Source: Anaerolineae bacterium (GTDB lineage Bacteria; Chloroflexota; Anaerolineae; Aggregatilineales; UBA2796). From it: 64,000 nt of DNA. Both the position numbers and the translations under genes were made by a program. How positions within the stretch are numbered: position 1 is the stretch's first letter; every line of letters begins with the position of its first letter. The notes under the pieces were generated by a model, which was not told where the DNA came from, searched no databases, and saw only the letters and a program-made list of their open reading frames with translations. This document shows positions 27,889 through 37,360 of the stretch, piece after piece. The stretch spans positions 35,228 to 99,227 of the forward strand of contig JAHBVK010000017.1 of the NCBI GenBank assembly GCA_019637555.1, in the 5' to 3' direction.

Positions 27889-28674
27889 ATGGCGGTAAAT
27901 CTAAAACGTCCCGATGAACTGATCATCATGCGGCAAGCTGGACGCATCGTGGCGCGTGTTCACGCCGCGCTGCGCGAAGCCGTCCGTCCGGGGATCACGG
28001 GACTGCAACTGGATAAGATCGCCCGCGAGGTGATCGCCAAGCATGACGCCATCCCGACCTTCGTGGGGCATCATCCGCAGGGCGTAGCGACGGCGTTCCC
28101 GTCCGCGATCACGGTTGGCGTCAATCATGAGTTGGTACATGGTATCCCTTCTGACAAGCCGCTGGAAGAAGGGACGATTGTCAGCTTGGATGTCGCCGCT
28201 ACGTACAAGGGGTATGTGGGCGATGCTGCTTTTACGATGGGCGTGGGCAAAATAACGCCGGAATTGCAGCATCTGATCAATGTCGGCGAGGAGGCATTGG
28301 CGGCTGGTATCAAATCAGCACGCGCAGGCAACCAGATCAGCGACATTGCCATGTCCATTCAAGCGGTGATCGAGGCGAATCACATGACCATGCCGCGCGA
28401 ATACGGCGGTCACGGCGTCGGACAGCAGATGTGGGAGCCGCCCTCGGTGCCGAATTGGTGGCCACAGGGTCGGCGCACGAGGCGCTGGCGTAACTATGAC
28501 TTGCAGCCCGGTATGACCATCGCTATCGAACCGATGGTGCTGACGGGCAAGCAAGAGGTGAAAACCACCAGCGATCACTGGACGGTGGTGACAGTCGATG
28601 GCAAGCCCTGCACGCACGTTGAGCATACCATCGCTATCACCGAAGATGAGCCGTTGATTCTGACATTGCCGTAA
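27889..28674 (+). CDS. map: Methionine aminopeptidase, type I
   Basis: 261 residues from ATG 27889 (TAGGAAG just before); an in-frame ATG at 27865 would add eight residues. It removes the initiator methionine from new proteins. The five metal ligands are visible: Asp in SLDVAATYKGYVGD (two), His in YGGHGVG, Glu in AIEPM and Glu in HVEHTIAI. The substrate-binding histidine is in FVGHHPQG. A ten-residue insertion (WWPQGRRTRRWR region) lies after the GHGVGQ loop. Standard neighbour of adk. Confidence 0.97.
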   Translation: MAVNLKRPDELIIMRQAGRIVARVHAALREAVRPGITGLQLDKIAREVIAKHDAIPTFVGHHPQGVATAFPSAITVGVNHELVHGIPSDKPLEEGTIVSLDVAATYKGYVGDAAFTMGVGKITPELQHLINVGEEALAAGIKSARAGNQISDIAMSIQAVIEANHMTMPREYGGHGVGQQMWEPPSVPNWWPQGRRTRRWRNYDLQPGMTIAIEPMVLTGKQEVKTTSDHWTVVTVDGKPCTHVEHTIAITEDEPLILTLP

Positions 28675-28682
28675 TCACGGTG

Positions 28683-28711
28683 TAGACACATTAGCTTAGT
28701 TCGTGTAGAAT
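28683..28711 (+). promoter_or_regulatory. Promoter of rpsM
   Basis: TAGACA (28683-28688), a 17-base spacer and TAGAAT (28706-28711), in the 66-base gap between map and rpsM. With the terminator at 29158 it makes rpsM look like its own transcription unit. Confidence 0.6.
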
Positions 28712-28740
28712 ACGCTGCACTTTGGGAAAAGGGAAACGTT

Positions 28741-29127
28741 ATGGCTCGTATTGAAGGCGTCGATCTGCCCCGCGATAAGCGGATCGAAATTGGACTCACC
28801 TACATTTTTGGAGTTGGTCGTCCCCGCGCTAACGAAATCCTCGACGCGACTGGCGTCAACGGAGATACGCGCGTCAAGGATTTGACCGAAGCCGAAATCT
28901 CTCTGCTGCGCGATGCCCTCAGCAACTACAAAGTTGAAGGCGATCTGCGCCGCGAGACACAGCTCAACATCAAGCGTCTGATCGAAATCGGCAGCTATCG
29001 CGGTCTACGTCACCGCCGTCACCTGCCCACACGCGGTCAGCGTTCGCGCACCAATGCCCGCACGCTCAAGGGTCCCAAGAAGACGGTGGCTGGTCGTGGT
29101 CGTCGTCGTGGTGCGAAGAAGAAGTAA
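28741..29127 (+). CDS. rpsM: 30S ribosomal protein S13
   Basis: 128 residues. S13 contacts the 50S subunit and P-site tRNA. Motifs: [54 protein letters not shown] and [18 protein letters not shown]. The usual partners of the alpha operon (rpsK, rpsD, rpoA, rplQ) do not follow, nor do infA and rpmJ precede it; the gene is bounded by a promoter and a strong terminator. Confidence 0.98.
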   Translation: MARIEGVDLPRDKRIEIGLTYIFGVGRPRANEILDATGVNGDTRVKDLTEAEISLLRDALSNYKVEGDLRRETQLNIKRLIEIGSYRGLRHRRHLPTRGQRSRTNARTLKGPKKTVAGRGRRRGAKKK

Positions 29128-29157
29128 TTCTTCGGCTGAGTTTTATCTGCTTACTGA

Positions 29158-29189
29158 CAGGACGAAGTGGTTCGCTTCGTCCTGTTTTT
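29158..29189 (+). terminator. Rho-independent terminator of the ribosomal block
   Basis: Perfect 10-bp stem CAGGACGAAG/CTTCGTCCTG (29158-29167, 29175-29184), 7-base loop, then TTTTT. A textbook intrinsic terminator 30 bases after rpsM. Confidence 0.92.
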
Positions 29190-29228
29190 GATTCTGGTGG
29201 GCGCTACTGTTGATAGCGCAGGCGTAGA

Positions 29229-29281
29229 CCGTAGGTTAAAACCTACGGCTACAACACTTGGTAAACCCACTGAAGTGGGTT
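29229..29281. repeat. Dispersed palindromes (AACCCACT type)
   Basis: CCGTAGGTT/AACCTACGG (29229-29237, 29240-29248) followed by CTACAACACTTGGTA and AACCCACT-GA-AGTGGGTT (29264-29281); a GTGCTTTAGCGCCGGG fragment follows at about 29344. Related sets occur at 34382-34515, 36999-37360, 48180-48290, 53520-53640 and 59325-59500. Confidence 0.8.
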
Positions 29282-29379
29282 GAATACAAAACCACTAATT
29301 CAGGCTTGATCTAGCCCCGTTCGGTGATCGCTTGTTTCAGTCCGGTGCTTTAGCGCCGGGGATTGTTAACTGCAACCAA

Positions 29380-32300
29380 TTACGTGCCGTTCGTCGTCGG
29401 TGTTGGCGGTGGCATTGGCTTACTGCCACCGAATGGGAAGCGCGATCTCAGAACCGAGGACAAATCTTCCTCCTCTTTGGGCTTCAGCCACGTGAAGCGA
29501 TCAAGGATTTCCGCGCTGATCTGCACCGCGTCCTGACCATACTGCGCGCGTGAGGCGTCCTTGACCTGCCTCGCCAGTCCTACATCCGGCAAATGCGTAT
29601 CGGGGATAGTACGCATGGTGAAGGGACGCGCGGCGATGCCATCGACCAGCAGCTTGACGCACGCCGTATAGCGCGGCAGATTGAGCAGATCATCGCCGTT
29701 GAACACGGGATACATCTCCGGCGAGAGCACAGGCGCATCCTGCGTGCCGACGCGGAAGCAGACCAGCGATCCGACGTTGCCGAAGATGGCATCGCGGATT
29801 TCACCGTCAAGCTGCGAGAGGTATTGATTCGCCACTACCGCCGCCACGCCGTATTTGCGCCCTTCGCTGAGGATGGTGGCAAATAGCTCGGTGGCGAAGT
29901 TCTGGAACTCATCCACGTACAGGAAGAAATCGGGACGTTCGTCCGGCGGCATATCAGCGCGGCTGAGGGCGGTCATCAGCAGGTTTTGCACCACCAGCAG
30001 ACCAAGAAATTGCGAGTTCTCCGGTCCGATCCGTCCCTTCGACAGCTTGACCAGCAGCACCTTACGTTCGTTCATGATCTCGCGGAAGTGCAGCGTGGTG
30101 TTATGCTGCCCGATGATGTTGCGGACGAGGCTATCGCCGCAGAAGCGGTTGAACTTGCTGACCAGCCAATCGAGCACCTCGCTCTTGTGGAAATCGGAGG
30201 TCTGCGAGATCTGCTTCTCCCAGTAATTGCGCACCAGCGGATCGCTGACTTTGGGCAGCAAGCTCTGCGCGTAGCGGGTATCGGTCAGCACGCGCACCAC
30301 TTCGATCAGCGTGTTGCCGGGTTCACACATGGCGGTTAGCATCGCATTACGGACGTTGTGCTGGAAGCGCGGTCCCACGATGCCGATCTGGTTGGGATCG
30401 TACATGCGCTGGAGCAAGCCGATGAACTCGGTGACGATCTGGTGTTTCTGGTGCTCGTCGTGCCATTCCAGAAAGTTCAGACCGATGGGGCGTTCGGTAT
30501 CCGCCGGATCGAAGACGATCACGTCGTCGGCGCGATGGGCGGGCAGACGCAGCAGAATGTCATCGATCAGATCGCCGTGCGGATCGATCACGCAGACACC
30601 ATGCCCGTCAGCGATGTCTTGCAGCGCTAGATTGAGCAGCAGCGTGCTTTTGCCCACGCCCGTCTTGCCGCAGATGTAGGTATGCCGACGGCGATCACTG
30701 GCATCCTGCGTGATCCGCAGCGGTGCGCCATTAACATAGGCGACGCTCTCGCCTAGCGTAATGCCATCGGCGGGCAAGCCGACGGGCGGAGTCACTGGCT
30801 TAGCATCAACCACAGGCACGCCGGGGATACCGCGTTCACTCGGCAGCGGCAGGCGAAAGCAGTACGCCGCCTCTCGATCCCCGACCAGATAGCGCAAACG
30901 CGGCGCGTGGTTAGCGGGATCGCTGAAGGCGTAGCCCCACCCCTCGACATCAACGCCGCTGAGATTGCGCCGCGCCGCTTCGATCTCCTCCGCTTGCCCC
31001 GCACGGATGATCTCGTAGCCACCGGTCGCGCCACCAGCCTGCACCGGAGCGAACATCGCCGCCGCCACGATCTCAGGGATCAGCGGATTCGCGCCCGCGC
31101 CCGTCGCCACGTTGATCCGCAGCACGAAGGATAGCCCCTGCATCGAGTCGAGGATGTCGCGGCTGCCCTGCGCTTGCGCCCACTGCAACTCATCACGCCG
31201 CCACAGCATCGCCATATCCGAGGAGTCGGCATGCCGTTCCCCGATGCTCTCCGTCTCCGCCATGCGACTGCCACCGAGGATCGTGGCATGCAGGGCGCTG
31301 TGCTCCCACTCCATCACGTCGGTGGGGACGAGATGCACACTGATCATCGTCTGTGCCTTCTGCCGCAGCAGCGACCAGCATAGATTATGCAGGTCGCGCG
31401 TACCGGGCAGCAGCGGATACAGCGTCGGGGCGACCAGTTCGTGCTGACTCACCTTCTGACGGCGCACGATCTCCGCGCTTTGCTCCAACTCGAAGGGCGT
31501 GAGCAGCCCGATTAGTTCAAGTTCATCGACGACGGGTTCAAAGCTGTAGACGTGATCATGTGCGGAGGGCAGCACATCGCGCAGCATCGACCACAGCGCC
31601 TCCGCCTGATCGCGGCACTCGGCGTCGGAATTGGCATTGAGGCGCACCAGCAGCGCGATCTGCAATTTGCCGCGATCTGCCACCTGCGCTGGATGGCTGA
31701 TCAGGCGCAGCGCCAGCACCGGATCGCCGGGGAGATGACGCATCCCGCCCACCGTCGCCACAAATTCGTAGGCGGCATCGAGCAAGCGCATCTGCCAATC
31801 GTGCTGGGCGATGTTCCACGGGCGTCCGGTAGCCCGCAGCGCCACGCCGAAAATCCCCGCGACATGGGTCACGCCGTGGACGCGTTCCAGCGTATCCTGC
31901 ATCACGGTGCTGTCTTGCCAGCGCAGTTGCAGATAAGGTTCGCCGCGCTGCCGCCGCCCGATCCGCTGGCGCAGACGTTCGGCATCTGCCGACTTCAAAT
32001 CGGTGATTAAGGCTTGGGCATCGTCGTACTGGCGCTGCTGCTCCAATGCCCACGCCATCAGCAAGCGTGCCTGCCGCCGTTCGGCTGCTCTGGCATCGCG
32101 CGATTCGCTGACAGTACGAATGTCGGTGATGGCGGGGATCGCCTGCCCTTGCTGCAGGCGTAGCTGTGCCCTTAGTAAGCGAGCCGGATAGCAGCTTGGC
32201 GTGCTTTTGAGCAAGGTATCGAGTTGTTGTAAAGCGGATTGCGTGCTGACGCTGGAATTAGCGATCTGATCTTGAAGCTGCTGGACGGTCTGTTGTGCTT

Positions 32301-32385
32301 GTTCCTGTGGATTGCGTTCTAAACTGTTGTGATCCGCCGCTGCGGTACGTGACGATTTTGCGCTGCCTGCCGCCCGTCGTGGCAT
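29380..32385 (-). CDS. VirD4/TraG-like (TraM-recognition) ATPase with N-terminal TPR-like region
   Basis: About 1001 residues from ATG 32383-32385, which has GAGGTC upstream. The first ~150 residues are Ala/Gln/Arg-rich helical pairs resembling TPRs (QQLDTLLKSTPSCYPARLLRAQLRLQQG). The C-terminal half is a hexameric-pump ATPase: Walker A CGKTGVGKST near 570, DPHGDL shortly after, Walker B FFLYVDEFQNFA near 823 and ANQYLSQL in the sensor region, as in type IV coupling proteins and HerA-related pumps. It lacks clear N-terminal transmembrane helices. No relaxase, pilus or VirB4 gene is nearby, so a conjugative role is not supported; it may move DNA or protein in some chromosomal process. Confidence 0.85.
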   Translation of the reverse strand: MPRRAAGSAKSSRTAAADHNSLERNPQEQAQQTVQQLQDQIANSSVSTQSALQQLDTLLKSTPSCYPARLLRAQLRLQQGQAIPAITDIRTVSESRDARAAERRQARLLMAWALEQQRQYDDAQALITDLKSADAERLRQRIGRRQRGEPYLQLRWQDSTVMQDTLERVHGVTHVAGIFGVALRATGRPWNIAQHDWQMRLLDAAYEFVATVGGMRHLPGDPVLALRLISHPAQVADRGKLQIALLVRLNANSDAECRDQAEALWSMLRDVLPSAHDHVYSFEPVVDELELIGLLTPFELEQSAEIVRRQKVSQHELVAPTLYPLLPGTRDLHNLCWSLLRQKAQTMISVHLVPTDVMEWEHSALHATILGGSRMAETESIGERHADSSDMAMLWRRDELQWAQAQGSRDILDSMQGLSFVLRINVATGAGANPLIPEIVAAAMFAPVQAGGATGGYEIIRAGQAEEIEAARRNLSGVDVEGWGYAFSDPANHAPRLRYLVGDREAAYCFRLPLPSERGIPGVPVVDAKPVTPPVGLPADGITLGESVAYVNGAPLRITQDASDRRRHTYICGKTGVGKSTLLLNLALQDIADGHGVCVIDPHGDLIDDILLRLPAHRADDVIVFDPADTERPIGLNFLEWHDEHQKHQIVTEFIGLLQRMYDPNQIGIVGPRFQHNVRNAMLTAMCEPGNTLIEVVRVLTDTRYAQSLLPKVSDPLVRNYWEKQISQTSDFHKSEVLDWLVSKFNRFCGDSLVRNIIGQHNTTLHFREIMNERKVLLVKLSKGRIGPENSQFLGLLVVQNLLMTALSRADMPPDERPDFFLYVDEFQNFATELFATILSEGRKYGVAAVVANQYLSQLDGEIRDAIFGNVGSLVCFRVGTQDAPVLSPEMYPVFNGDDLLNLPRYTACVKLLVDGIAARPFTMRTIPDTHLPDVGLARQVKDASRAQYGQDAVQISAEILDRFTWLKPKEEEDLSSVLRSRFPFGGSKPMPPPTPTTNGT

Positions 32386-32702
32386 AGGGATGACCTCATT
32401 CCTCAACCATGAACGATGGATCTGGATTGATGGTGCTAGCAACTGTGATGGAGAGATGACGCGGAAGCCACCTTCCCCGATTCAAGAGTTACGGCAGATG
32501 ACCAAACCACATTGTATAGGGTTAACGATAAGTTGGGAAGGGTATGCTTTCTTAAGTGTTGGCACGAAACTCAAGCATAACACCGATAGCACCAGATCGT
32601 ACAAGCAGATGATATGAGAGAATTACCCAATTTTCGGGCGTATCGTGAGAAAGATGTATAATAGAGCGTAATAGTAAGCTGAAGTAGATATGCGGGTTTT
32701 TT
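32386..32702. other. 317-base spacer between divergent genes
   Basis: A TATAAT at 32657-32662 could be the -10 of the gene starting at 32703, but no good -35 is visible. Nothing else recognised. Confidence 0.4.
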
Positions 32703-33407
32703 GTGGTGAGTTTTTACCGCATCTCCTTCTCATCTCTCCTCTTTTTGCTGCTGCTGCTTGGCGCAGTGGTCATCGGGCGGCGTGTGCTGCGTGCGGGTCA
32801 AGCGATCCCGCTGCAAGCTCTGTTCAGCAACGCCGATGGCAACCCCTGTGCCATGCCCTGTATGTTCGGGGTGCGTCCGGGTATGCCCCACACCGATCAA
32901 GTGATCAGCGCTCTGAGCACACACCCATTGATCACAGTTTTGCAACCGCAGCCCGGCAGCGTGCCCACCGATGAATTCATCAGCATCCGCGAACGGGGCA
33001 TCTCTTCATTTGTGAGAATGATGGGAGATCAAGTCTCCACAATTACCTTCAATATGTATGTTCACGATGGCATGGTTGTGCCGCCTGAACAGAAGATCAC
33101 TAATGCGGCGTCCGCAGCAACGCTAGGGGATGCGATCCTGTTGTGGGGAACACCCGAACTGGTGACGATCCTACAGGATCGGGTCGCTAAGGAGATGTAC
33201 GTTTCGCTGTGTTACAAGGCGCAGGGATTTTGCGTCGGTTTTATCGGCAAACGCGCACTGCGGATCTATCCTGCCTTGTCCTTTTACTCGTTTTACACCA
33301 ATTCATCGGAGCAGATGAGCGCACTGCTTGCCAATATGGAGAGTCACGGCGCAGGCTCTAGATGGATGGGCTTAACGACACTGGAACGGTATCGCCATGA
33401 CGGATAA
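32703..33407 (+). CDS. Membrane-anchored or secreted protein of unknown function
   Basis: About 234 residues, starting at GTG 32703 or GTG 32706; the ribosome-binding site is weak. One N-terminal hydrophobic segment (SSLLFLLLLLGAVVIG, about residues 9-25) puts the rest outside the membrane. NPCAMPCMFGVRPGM is a Cys-rich motif that I associate with secreted hypothetical proteins. Two further cysteines (SLCYKAQGFC) could form a disulfide. No function is proposed. The next gene on the same strand encodes an FHA protein. Confidence 0.7.
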   Translation: MVSFYRISFSSLLFLLLLLGAVVIGRRVLRAGQAIPLQALFSNADGNPCAMPCMFGVRPGMPHTDQVISALSTHPLITVLQPQPGSVPTDEFISIRERGISSFVRMMGDQVSTITFNMYVHDGMVVPPEQKITNAASAATLGDAILLWGTPELVTILQDRVAKEMYVSLCYKAQGFCVGFIGKRALRIYPALSFYSFYTNSSEQMSALLANMESHGAGSRWMGLTTLERYRHDG

Positions 33408-33523
33408 ATTCGCCCGTCGGGGTGAAACGCGCTCACTGAACGAAACATGATAGTTAACCACCGCTAGCGCATCAACTTGCCTGTACGACTAGACGGTGTT
33501 TGCAGTTTGGAGGCACGGCACTT

Positions 33524-34237
33524 ATGAACGATACTCAGGCAACGAAGGAACGCATCTGTCCTCAGTGTGGGACGCGCAACGATCAATATGCGATGGCTTG
33601 CGGGCAGTGCAACACGCTCCTGTTCGATCCCAAATCCAGCACCACTATGATGCGGATCGATCCGGCACTGCTGCGGTTACGCCGCGTTAGCGAGACTCCC
33701 GATCCGGTGCAGTTAGAGCATAAGTTGCAGCTCTCGATTCGAGGCATGGTCGAGCGCGTCTCTTTTGAGGAGGGTACGGAGTTAGTTTTAGGACGCACCG
33801 AGTTAAATTGGACAGAACCGGATCGCTTCGATCTGACGCGCTATGGCGCCCATGAACGCGGTGTCTCGCGCGCTCATGCGGTGCTGCGCTTCAAAGATGG
33901 GCAATTGACCATCACTGATCTGGGCAGCGCCAACGGCACCAGTCTCAATGGCAAGCGGCTGCCGCCGAACGAGGCGCATATCGTCAAGGATAACGACGAG
34001 ATCATGCTGGCGCGGCTGGCGGTTCGCGTGCGCTTCACTCCTCATGGTGATACGGGCAAGCTGCTGCTTAACCGCACCGAGGCGGAGACGGCTGATCTGA
34101 ATCCGACGCGGATTAATGCGCCAGCGCCAGCCGAATCGCCGCGCACGCGCGAGACTAGTCCGGTATCACCGCCGCCTACCATGGAAGCAACACTCGATAG
34201 CGATGATCCGGCTGTGGATGCGGGCACGGTATCTTAA
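33524..34237 (+). CDS. Zinc-ribbon and FHA-domain protein
   Basis: 237 residues. ATG 33524 is preceded by GGAGG (33509-33513). N-terminal zinc ribbon CPQC...CGQC (cysteines 12, 15, 26 and 29). An FHA domain at about 65-155 shows the phosphothreonine-binding core: LVLGRTE, GVSRAHAVLRF, LTITDLGSANGTSLNGKRL. The C-terminal ~75 residues are Pro/Ser/Thr-rich and probably disordered. FHA proteins dock on phosphothreonine of Ser/Thr kinase substrates, but no kinase gene is in the window. Cytoplasmic. Confidence 0.92.
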   Translation: MNDTQATKERICPQCGTRNDQYAMACGQCNTLLFDPKSSTTMMRIDPALLRLRRVSETPDPVQLEHKLQLSIRGMVERVSFEEGTELVLGRTELNWTEPDRFDLTRYGAHERGVSRAHAVLRFKDGQLTITDLGSANGTSLNGKRLPPNEAHIVKDNDEIMLARLAVRVRFTPHGDTGKLLLNRTEAETADLNPTRINAPAPAESPRTRETSPVSPPPTMEATLDSDDPAVDAGTVS

Positions 34238-34684
34238 TCGCAGTGGTTAGATGTGTTGATAAACTGACCCTTAAACCGTTTGCGCGCTGAAGCTGGACAG
34301 GAATTGGGATGGGAACATGCGGCAGCGCCCACCGGACGCTTTAAGGCTTGTCCGGCGTTTTTATCTCTGCTTGCTGCCGACGCAAGGGGTTCAAAACCCC
34401 TTGCTACAACACTCTGGAAACCCTCTAAAGAGGGTTAACACAGATCATTTCTGCTCTTAACCCACTTCAGTGGGTTTACTAAGTGTTGTAGCCGGAGGTT
34501 TCAACCTCCGGTCTACCGCAAAGTCAGCTAAAGAAACTCCGGACAAGCCTTAAAGCATCCGGCTAAAAGCACCAAGCGCCGTCTACGGCGCTAAAGTGGC
34601 AAGAATGCGTAACGGTAAGTACATCTATTTCAGCCCGGAGCTTCAGCTCCGGGAATACATGGATTTAGCTGAGAACGTCGCCTA
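34238..34684. other. 447-base spacer filled with palindromes
   Basis: Holds the composite inverted repeat at 34382-34515 and, after it, AAGCACCAAGCGCCGTCTACGGCGCT-like and GCCCGGAGCTTCAGCTCCGGG-like palindromes (34567-34655). No gene seen. Confidence 0.6.
34382..34515. repeat. Composite inverted repeat of AACCCACT-type palindromes
   Basis: CTACAACACT (34404-34413) is matched by AGTGTTGTAG (34482-34491). Between and around them are small palindromes: CAAGGGGTT-CAA-AACCCCTTG, AACCCTCT/AGAGGGTT, AACCCACT/AGTGGGTT and CCGGAGGTT/AACCTCCGG. Nearly the whole stretch can fold on itself. Confidence 0.85.
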
Positions 34685-36046
34685 ATGCTGACACCGCGCT
34701 GGCTCGTGCTGGCATTGATCATTCCTCTGCTGCTGATTGCCGCTGAGAGTCTGCCCTTTCTCACCGTCGCGGCGCTGATCTACGCGCTGGCGCTGCTGCT
34801 GTTCACGCTGCTGGATCGGCGGGCGGCAGGGGCAGCGGATCAATTTGTGATCCGCCGCGAGCATGAGGAGAAGCTCTCGCTCGGCGTACCTAACAGCATC
34901 AGGCTGGAGATCAACACCTCGCGGCTGCGGACGCTGGAACTGACGCTGCTGGATGAGCCGCCGCGCGACTTCATCCTGAATGATGCAGCGCAGTTCACCT
35001 TAACCAGCCCGTGGACGGAAAAGATGGTCAGTGTTCAGTACCGCGTAACGCCACGCAAACGGGGCGATTTCTCCTTTGGAGACATCAACCTGCGCTGGTC
35101 AGGTCCACTGCGCTTGTTTAAGCGCCAGAGCGTGATTAAAGCGGCGATGCTGGTCAAGGTCTACCCCAACATTCAGGCGATCAAGCAGTTCGAACTGTTG
35201 GCGCGAAATCAACAGTTGACGGAACTCGGCTTGATCAATGCGCGCCTGCGCGATCAGGGCACGGAGTTTGAGAGCCTGCGCGAGTACACGCCCGACGATC
35301 CTTATCGCTCGATCAACTGGAAAGCCACTGCACGGCACGGCAAACCGATCAGCATGGACTACGAACCGGATCGCCATCAACGGGTGATGATCTGCCTCGA
35401 CATTGGGCGCATGATGCAGAGCATCTTACGCAGTCAGCAGGGCATGACCTTTACACCGAGTCTGGATACACAGACTGCACCGCTGGATATGGCGAAGCTC
35501 GATTTCGCTATCAACAGCTTGCTGCTGCTCAGTTACGTCGCCAGCCGCCGCGGGGAACACATCGGCTTGACTATCTTCGCGGATAAGGTGCAGCAGTTTC
35601 TACCTACCAAAGCCGGTACACGGCATTTCGGCGCACTGCTGGAAGCGATGTACGCACTGACCTCGCAGCCCGTCGAATCCGATTACGAGCGATTAGTCAA
35701 TTTCCTGAGTTCGCGGCAGCAGAAGCGAGCGCTGACCATCATCTTCACCGATCTGAGCGGGGCGCGTGCCGCCGAATCGTTGATCAAGAATCTGCCCCGC
35801 CTCGCTCCCCGCCATCTGCCGCTGCTGGTCACCATCCGCGACCCGATGCTGGATCGGGAAGCCAGCAAACCGATAGCCGGATCGCCTAGTGTGTATGAGC
35901 GTATGGTGGCGGAGCAGTTTCTGAGCGAACGACGCGTACTGCTTTCCAATCTGGAACGGCGCGGGGTACTGACCCTTGATGTTGATGCGGCGCGGCTCTC
36001 TGCCAGCGTGATCAACCGCTATCTGGCTCTCAAAGCGCGACTCTAG
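34685..36046 (+). CDS. DUF58 domain protein
   Basis: 453 residues. Two N-terminal hydrophobic segments (about 5-45), then a beta-rich region and the DUF58 core with a von Willebrand A-like fold: RLRDQGTEFESLREYTPDDPYRSINWKATAR is the family signature, followed by MICLDIGRMMQS (MIDAS-like region) and a late LLVTIRDP strand. DUF58 proteins are normally encoded beside a MoxR AAA+ ATPase, which is absent here; the convergent neighbour is an RDD protein, another common member of those clusters. The function is not established. Start ATG 34685 has only a weak ribosome-binding site. Confidence 0.92.
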   Translation: MLTPRWLVLALIIPLLLIAAESLPFLTVAALIYALALLLFTLLDRRAAGAADQFVIRREHEEKLSLGVPNSIRLEINTSRLRTLELTLLDEPPRDFILNDAAQFTLTSPWTEKMVSVQYRVTPRKRGDFSFGDINLRWSGPLRLFKRQSVIKAAMLVKVYPNIQAIKQFELLARNQQLTELGLINARLRDQGTEFESLREYTPDDPYRSINWKATARHGKPISMDYEPDRHQRVMICLDIGRMMQSILRSQQGMTFTPSLDTQTAPLDMAKLDFAINSLLLLSYVASRRGEHIGLTIFADKVQQFLPTKAGTRHFGALLEAMYALTSQPVESDYERLVNFLSSRQQKRALTIIFTDLSGARAAESLIKNLPRLAPRHLPLLVTIRDPMLDREASKPIAGSPSVYERMVAEQFLSERRVLLSNLERRGVLTLDVDAARLSASVINRYLALKARL

Positions 36047-36052
36047 TCGAGA

Positions 36053-36847
36053 TCAGATGCCAGCGTTGGCGCGATCAACCGCACGCATGATGTGTTCGAG
36101 GAAGCGTTCGGCATTGTTGGAGCCTTGCGAAGCCGAACCAAAGCGCAGCGGGTACGATTCGATGTTCATTTGCTGCGCGTACTTGAACGCCAGATCGACG
36201 CCTAATGTTTCGCGGTTGATCATGCCGCCACGACGTATCAGGAAATTGCGGATCACCTGAAGATCGCTCGGACTCAAGGCGGAAAGCTGGATATAGGCGG
36301 GTATTTCCTCGTTCGGCGCGGTGAAGGCATATTGCAGCGCCACTTCTTGCTTAAGGTTAGCGGTGGTTAGCTGAGTCCGTTCGCGGATGACCACCGTGCC
36401 AGCAGCGTAATCGCCCAGTCGTTGTGTTCGCGGCGAGAACAGCATCACCAGCAGCCCGATGGCATAGAAGATCGGCAGATAGTCAAACAGGCGCACCAGA
36501 TTGCGGATGATGGTGGCAGAGGGCGTCAGCGGCAGCCCGTTGCTTCGCATCACGCGGATGCCCGTCCAGCGCTTGCCCGGTGTCTGCCCATTCCACAGCA
36601 GTTCAAAGACGAGATGGTAGAAGGTGATCAGGATGAACTGCGTGAGCACGATCAGCGCCAGCCCGCCGTTAAAGGTCAGACCGGAAAGTGATCGCGCGAT
36701 GCTGAACAGGAAGAAAATGTACAGGATGGCGAGGACGGTGTAATCGAGAATCGCCGCCACGCAGCGCGATCCGAAGCCAGCCACTTCGGCTTCCAGCAGG
36801 ATGTTGTCGGGCGTATCGACGTTCAACCTATCAAACAAATCGCTCAT
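36053..36847 (-). CDS. RDD family membrane protein
   Basis: 264 residues. The RDD domain (about residues 12-150) has three hydrophobic segments and the characteristic R...D motif at GFGSRCVAAILDYTVLA, then GQTPGKRWTGIRVMR and RLGDYAAGTVVIRERT. The last ~110 residues are soluble and carry no known domain. It ends seven bases from the DUF58 gene, tail to tail. Some RDD proteins are linked to ion transport or stress; nothing specific can be said here. ATG at 36845-36847 with AGGTAG before it. Confidence 0.9.
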   Translation of the reverse strand: MSDLFDRLNVDTPDNILLEAEVAGFGSRCVAAILDYTVLAILYIFFLFSIARSLSGLTFNGGLALIVLTQFILITFYHLVFELLWNGQTPGKRWTGIRVMRSNGLPLTPSATIIRNLVRLFDYLPIFYAIGLLVMLFSPRTQRLGDYAAGTVVIRERTQLTTANLKQEVALQYAFTAPNEEIPAYIQLSALSPSDLQVIRNFLIRRGGMINRETLGVDLAFKYAQQMNIESYPLRFGSASQGSNNAERFLEHIMRAVDRANAGI

Positions 36848-36998
36848 CTACCTGTGCCTGTATCCTCAACTCTGACGCTTGAGAACGTAGTATACAATGG
36901 CAGATGTTTGCCGACTGTCACAATCGCCTTTCATCTGTGCTCTGAAAGCGGGAATGGGCTGGGGTTTCAGGGATTATCCGGGGTTTTGCGCAGCGGCG

Positions 36999-37360
36999 AG
37001 CGTAGACCGGAAGTTGAATCCTCCGGCTACAAAACTCCGGTAAACCCACTGAAGTAGGTTGAGGGTGGGGCAGCAGCAGAACGGCAGCACCGGATTTGCC
37101 CGGCTGCCAATCCAGAGGGCAGGTTGAGAAACCCATCGACAACAAGCTAAGGGGAATAGCCGGCAACGCCGGGAGCTAAAGCAACCCGGCTACACCATCA
37201 GATCAGTAAAAGACGGCTAAAGCCGCCTCTGGTTTTGATAACCTTCATCCGTCGGCATTGGTAGCGGACACGAACCCACGTCAGTTAGCGCAAGCCGACT
37301 TTAGTCGGGTTTAGGGGTATTCCCCTGTAGCCGGAGTGCTTTAGCCTCCGGTGTCCGAGC
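36999..37360. repeat. Dispersed palindromes in an 836-base spacer
   Basis: The gap 36848-37683 holds no convincing gene. From 36999 there are GTAGACCGGAAGTTGAATCCTCCGG, AACCCACTGAAGTAGGTT, AGACGGCTAAAGCCGCCTCT (about 37212), GCCGACTTTAGTCGGG (about 37292) and GCCGGAGTGCTTTAGCCTCCGG (about 37329). Near 37497 a CTCGCTGAAGTCGGTTAGGAGC segment repeats the theme. Confidence 0.7.

Noticed and set aside
29380..32385. Conjugative element or integrative plasmid around the VirD4/TraG-like gene
   Set aside because: No relaxase, VirB4, pilin, integrase or direct-repeat borders were seen nearby.
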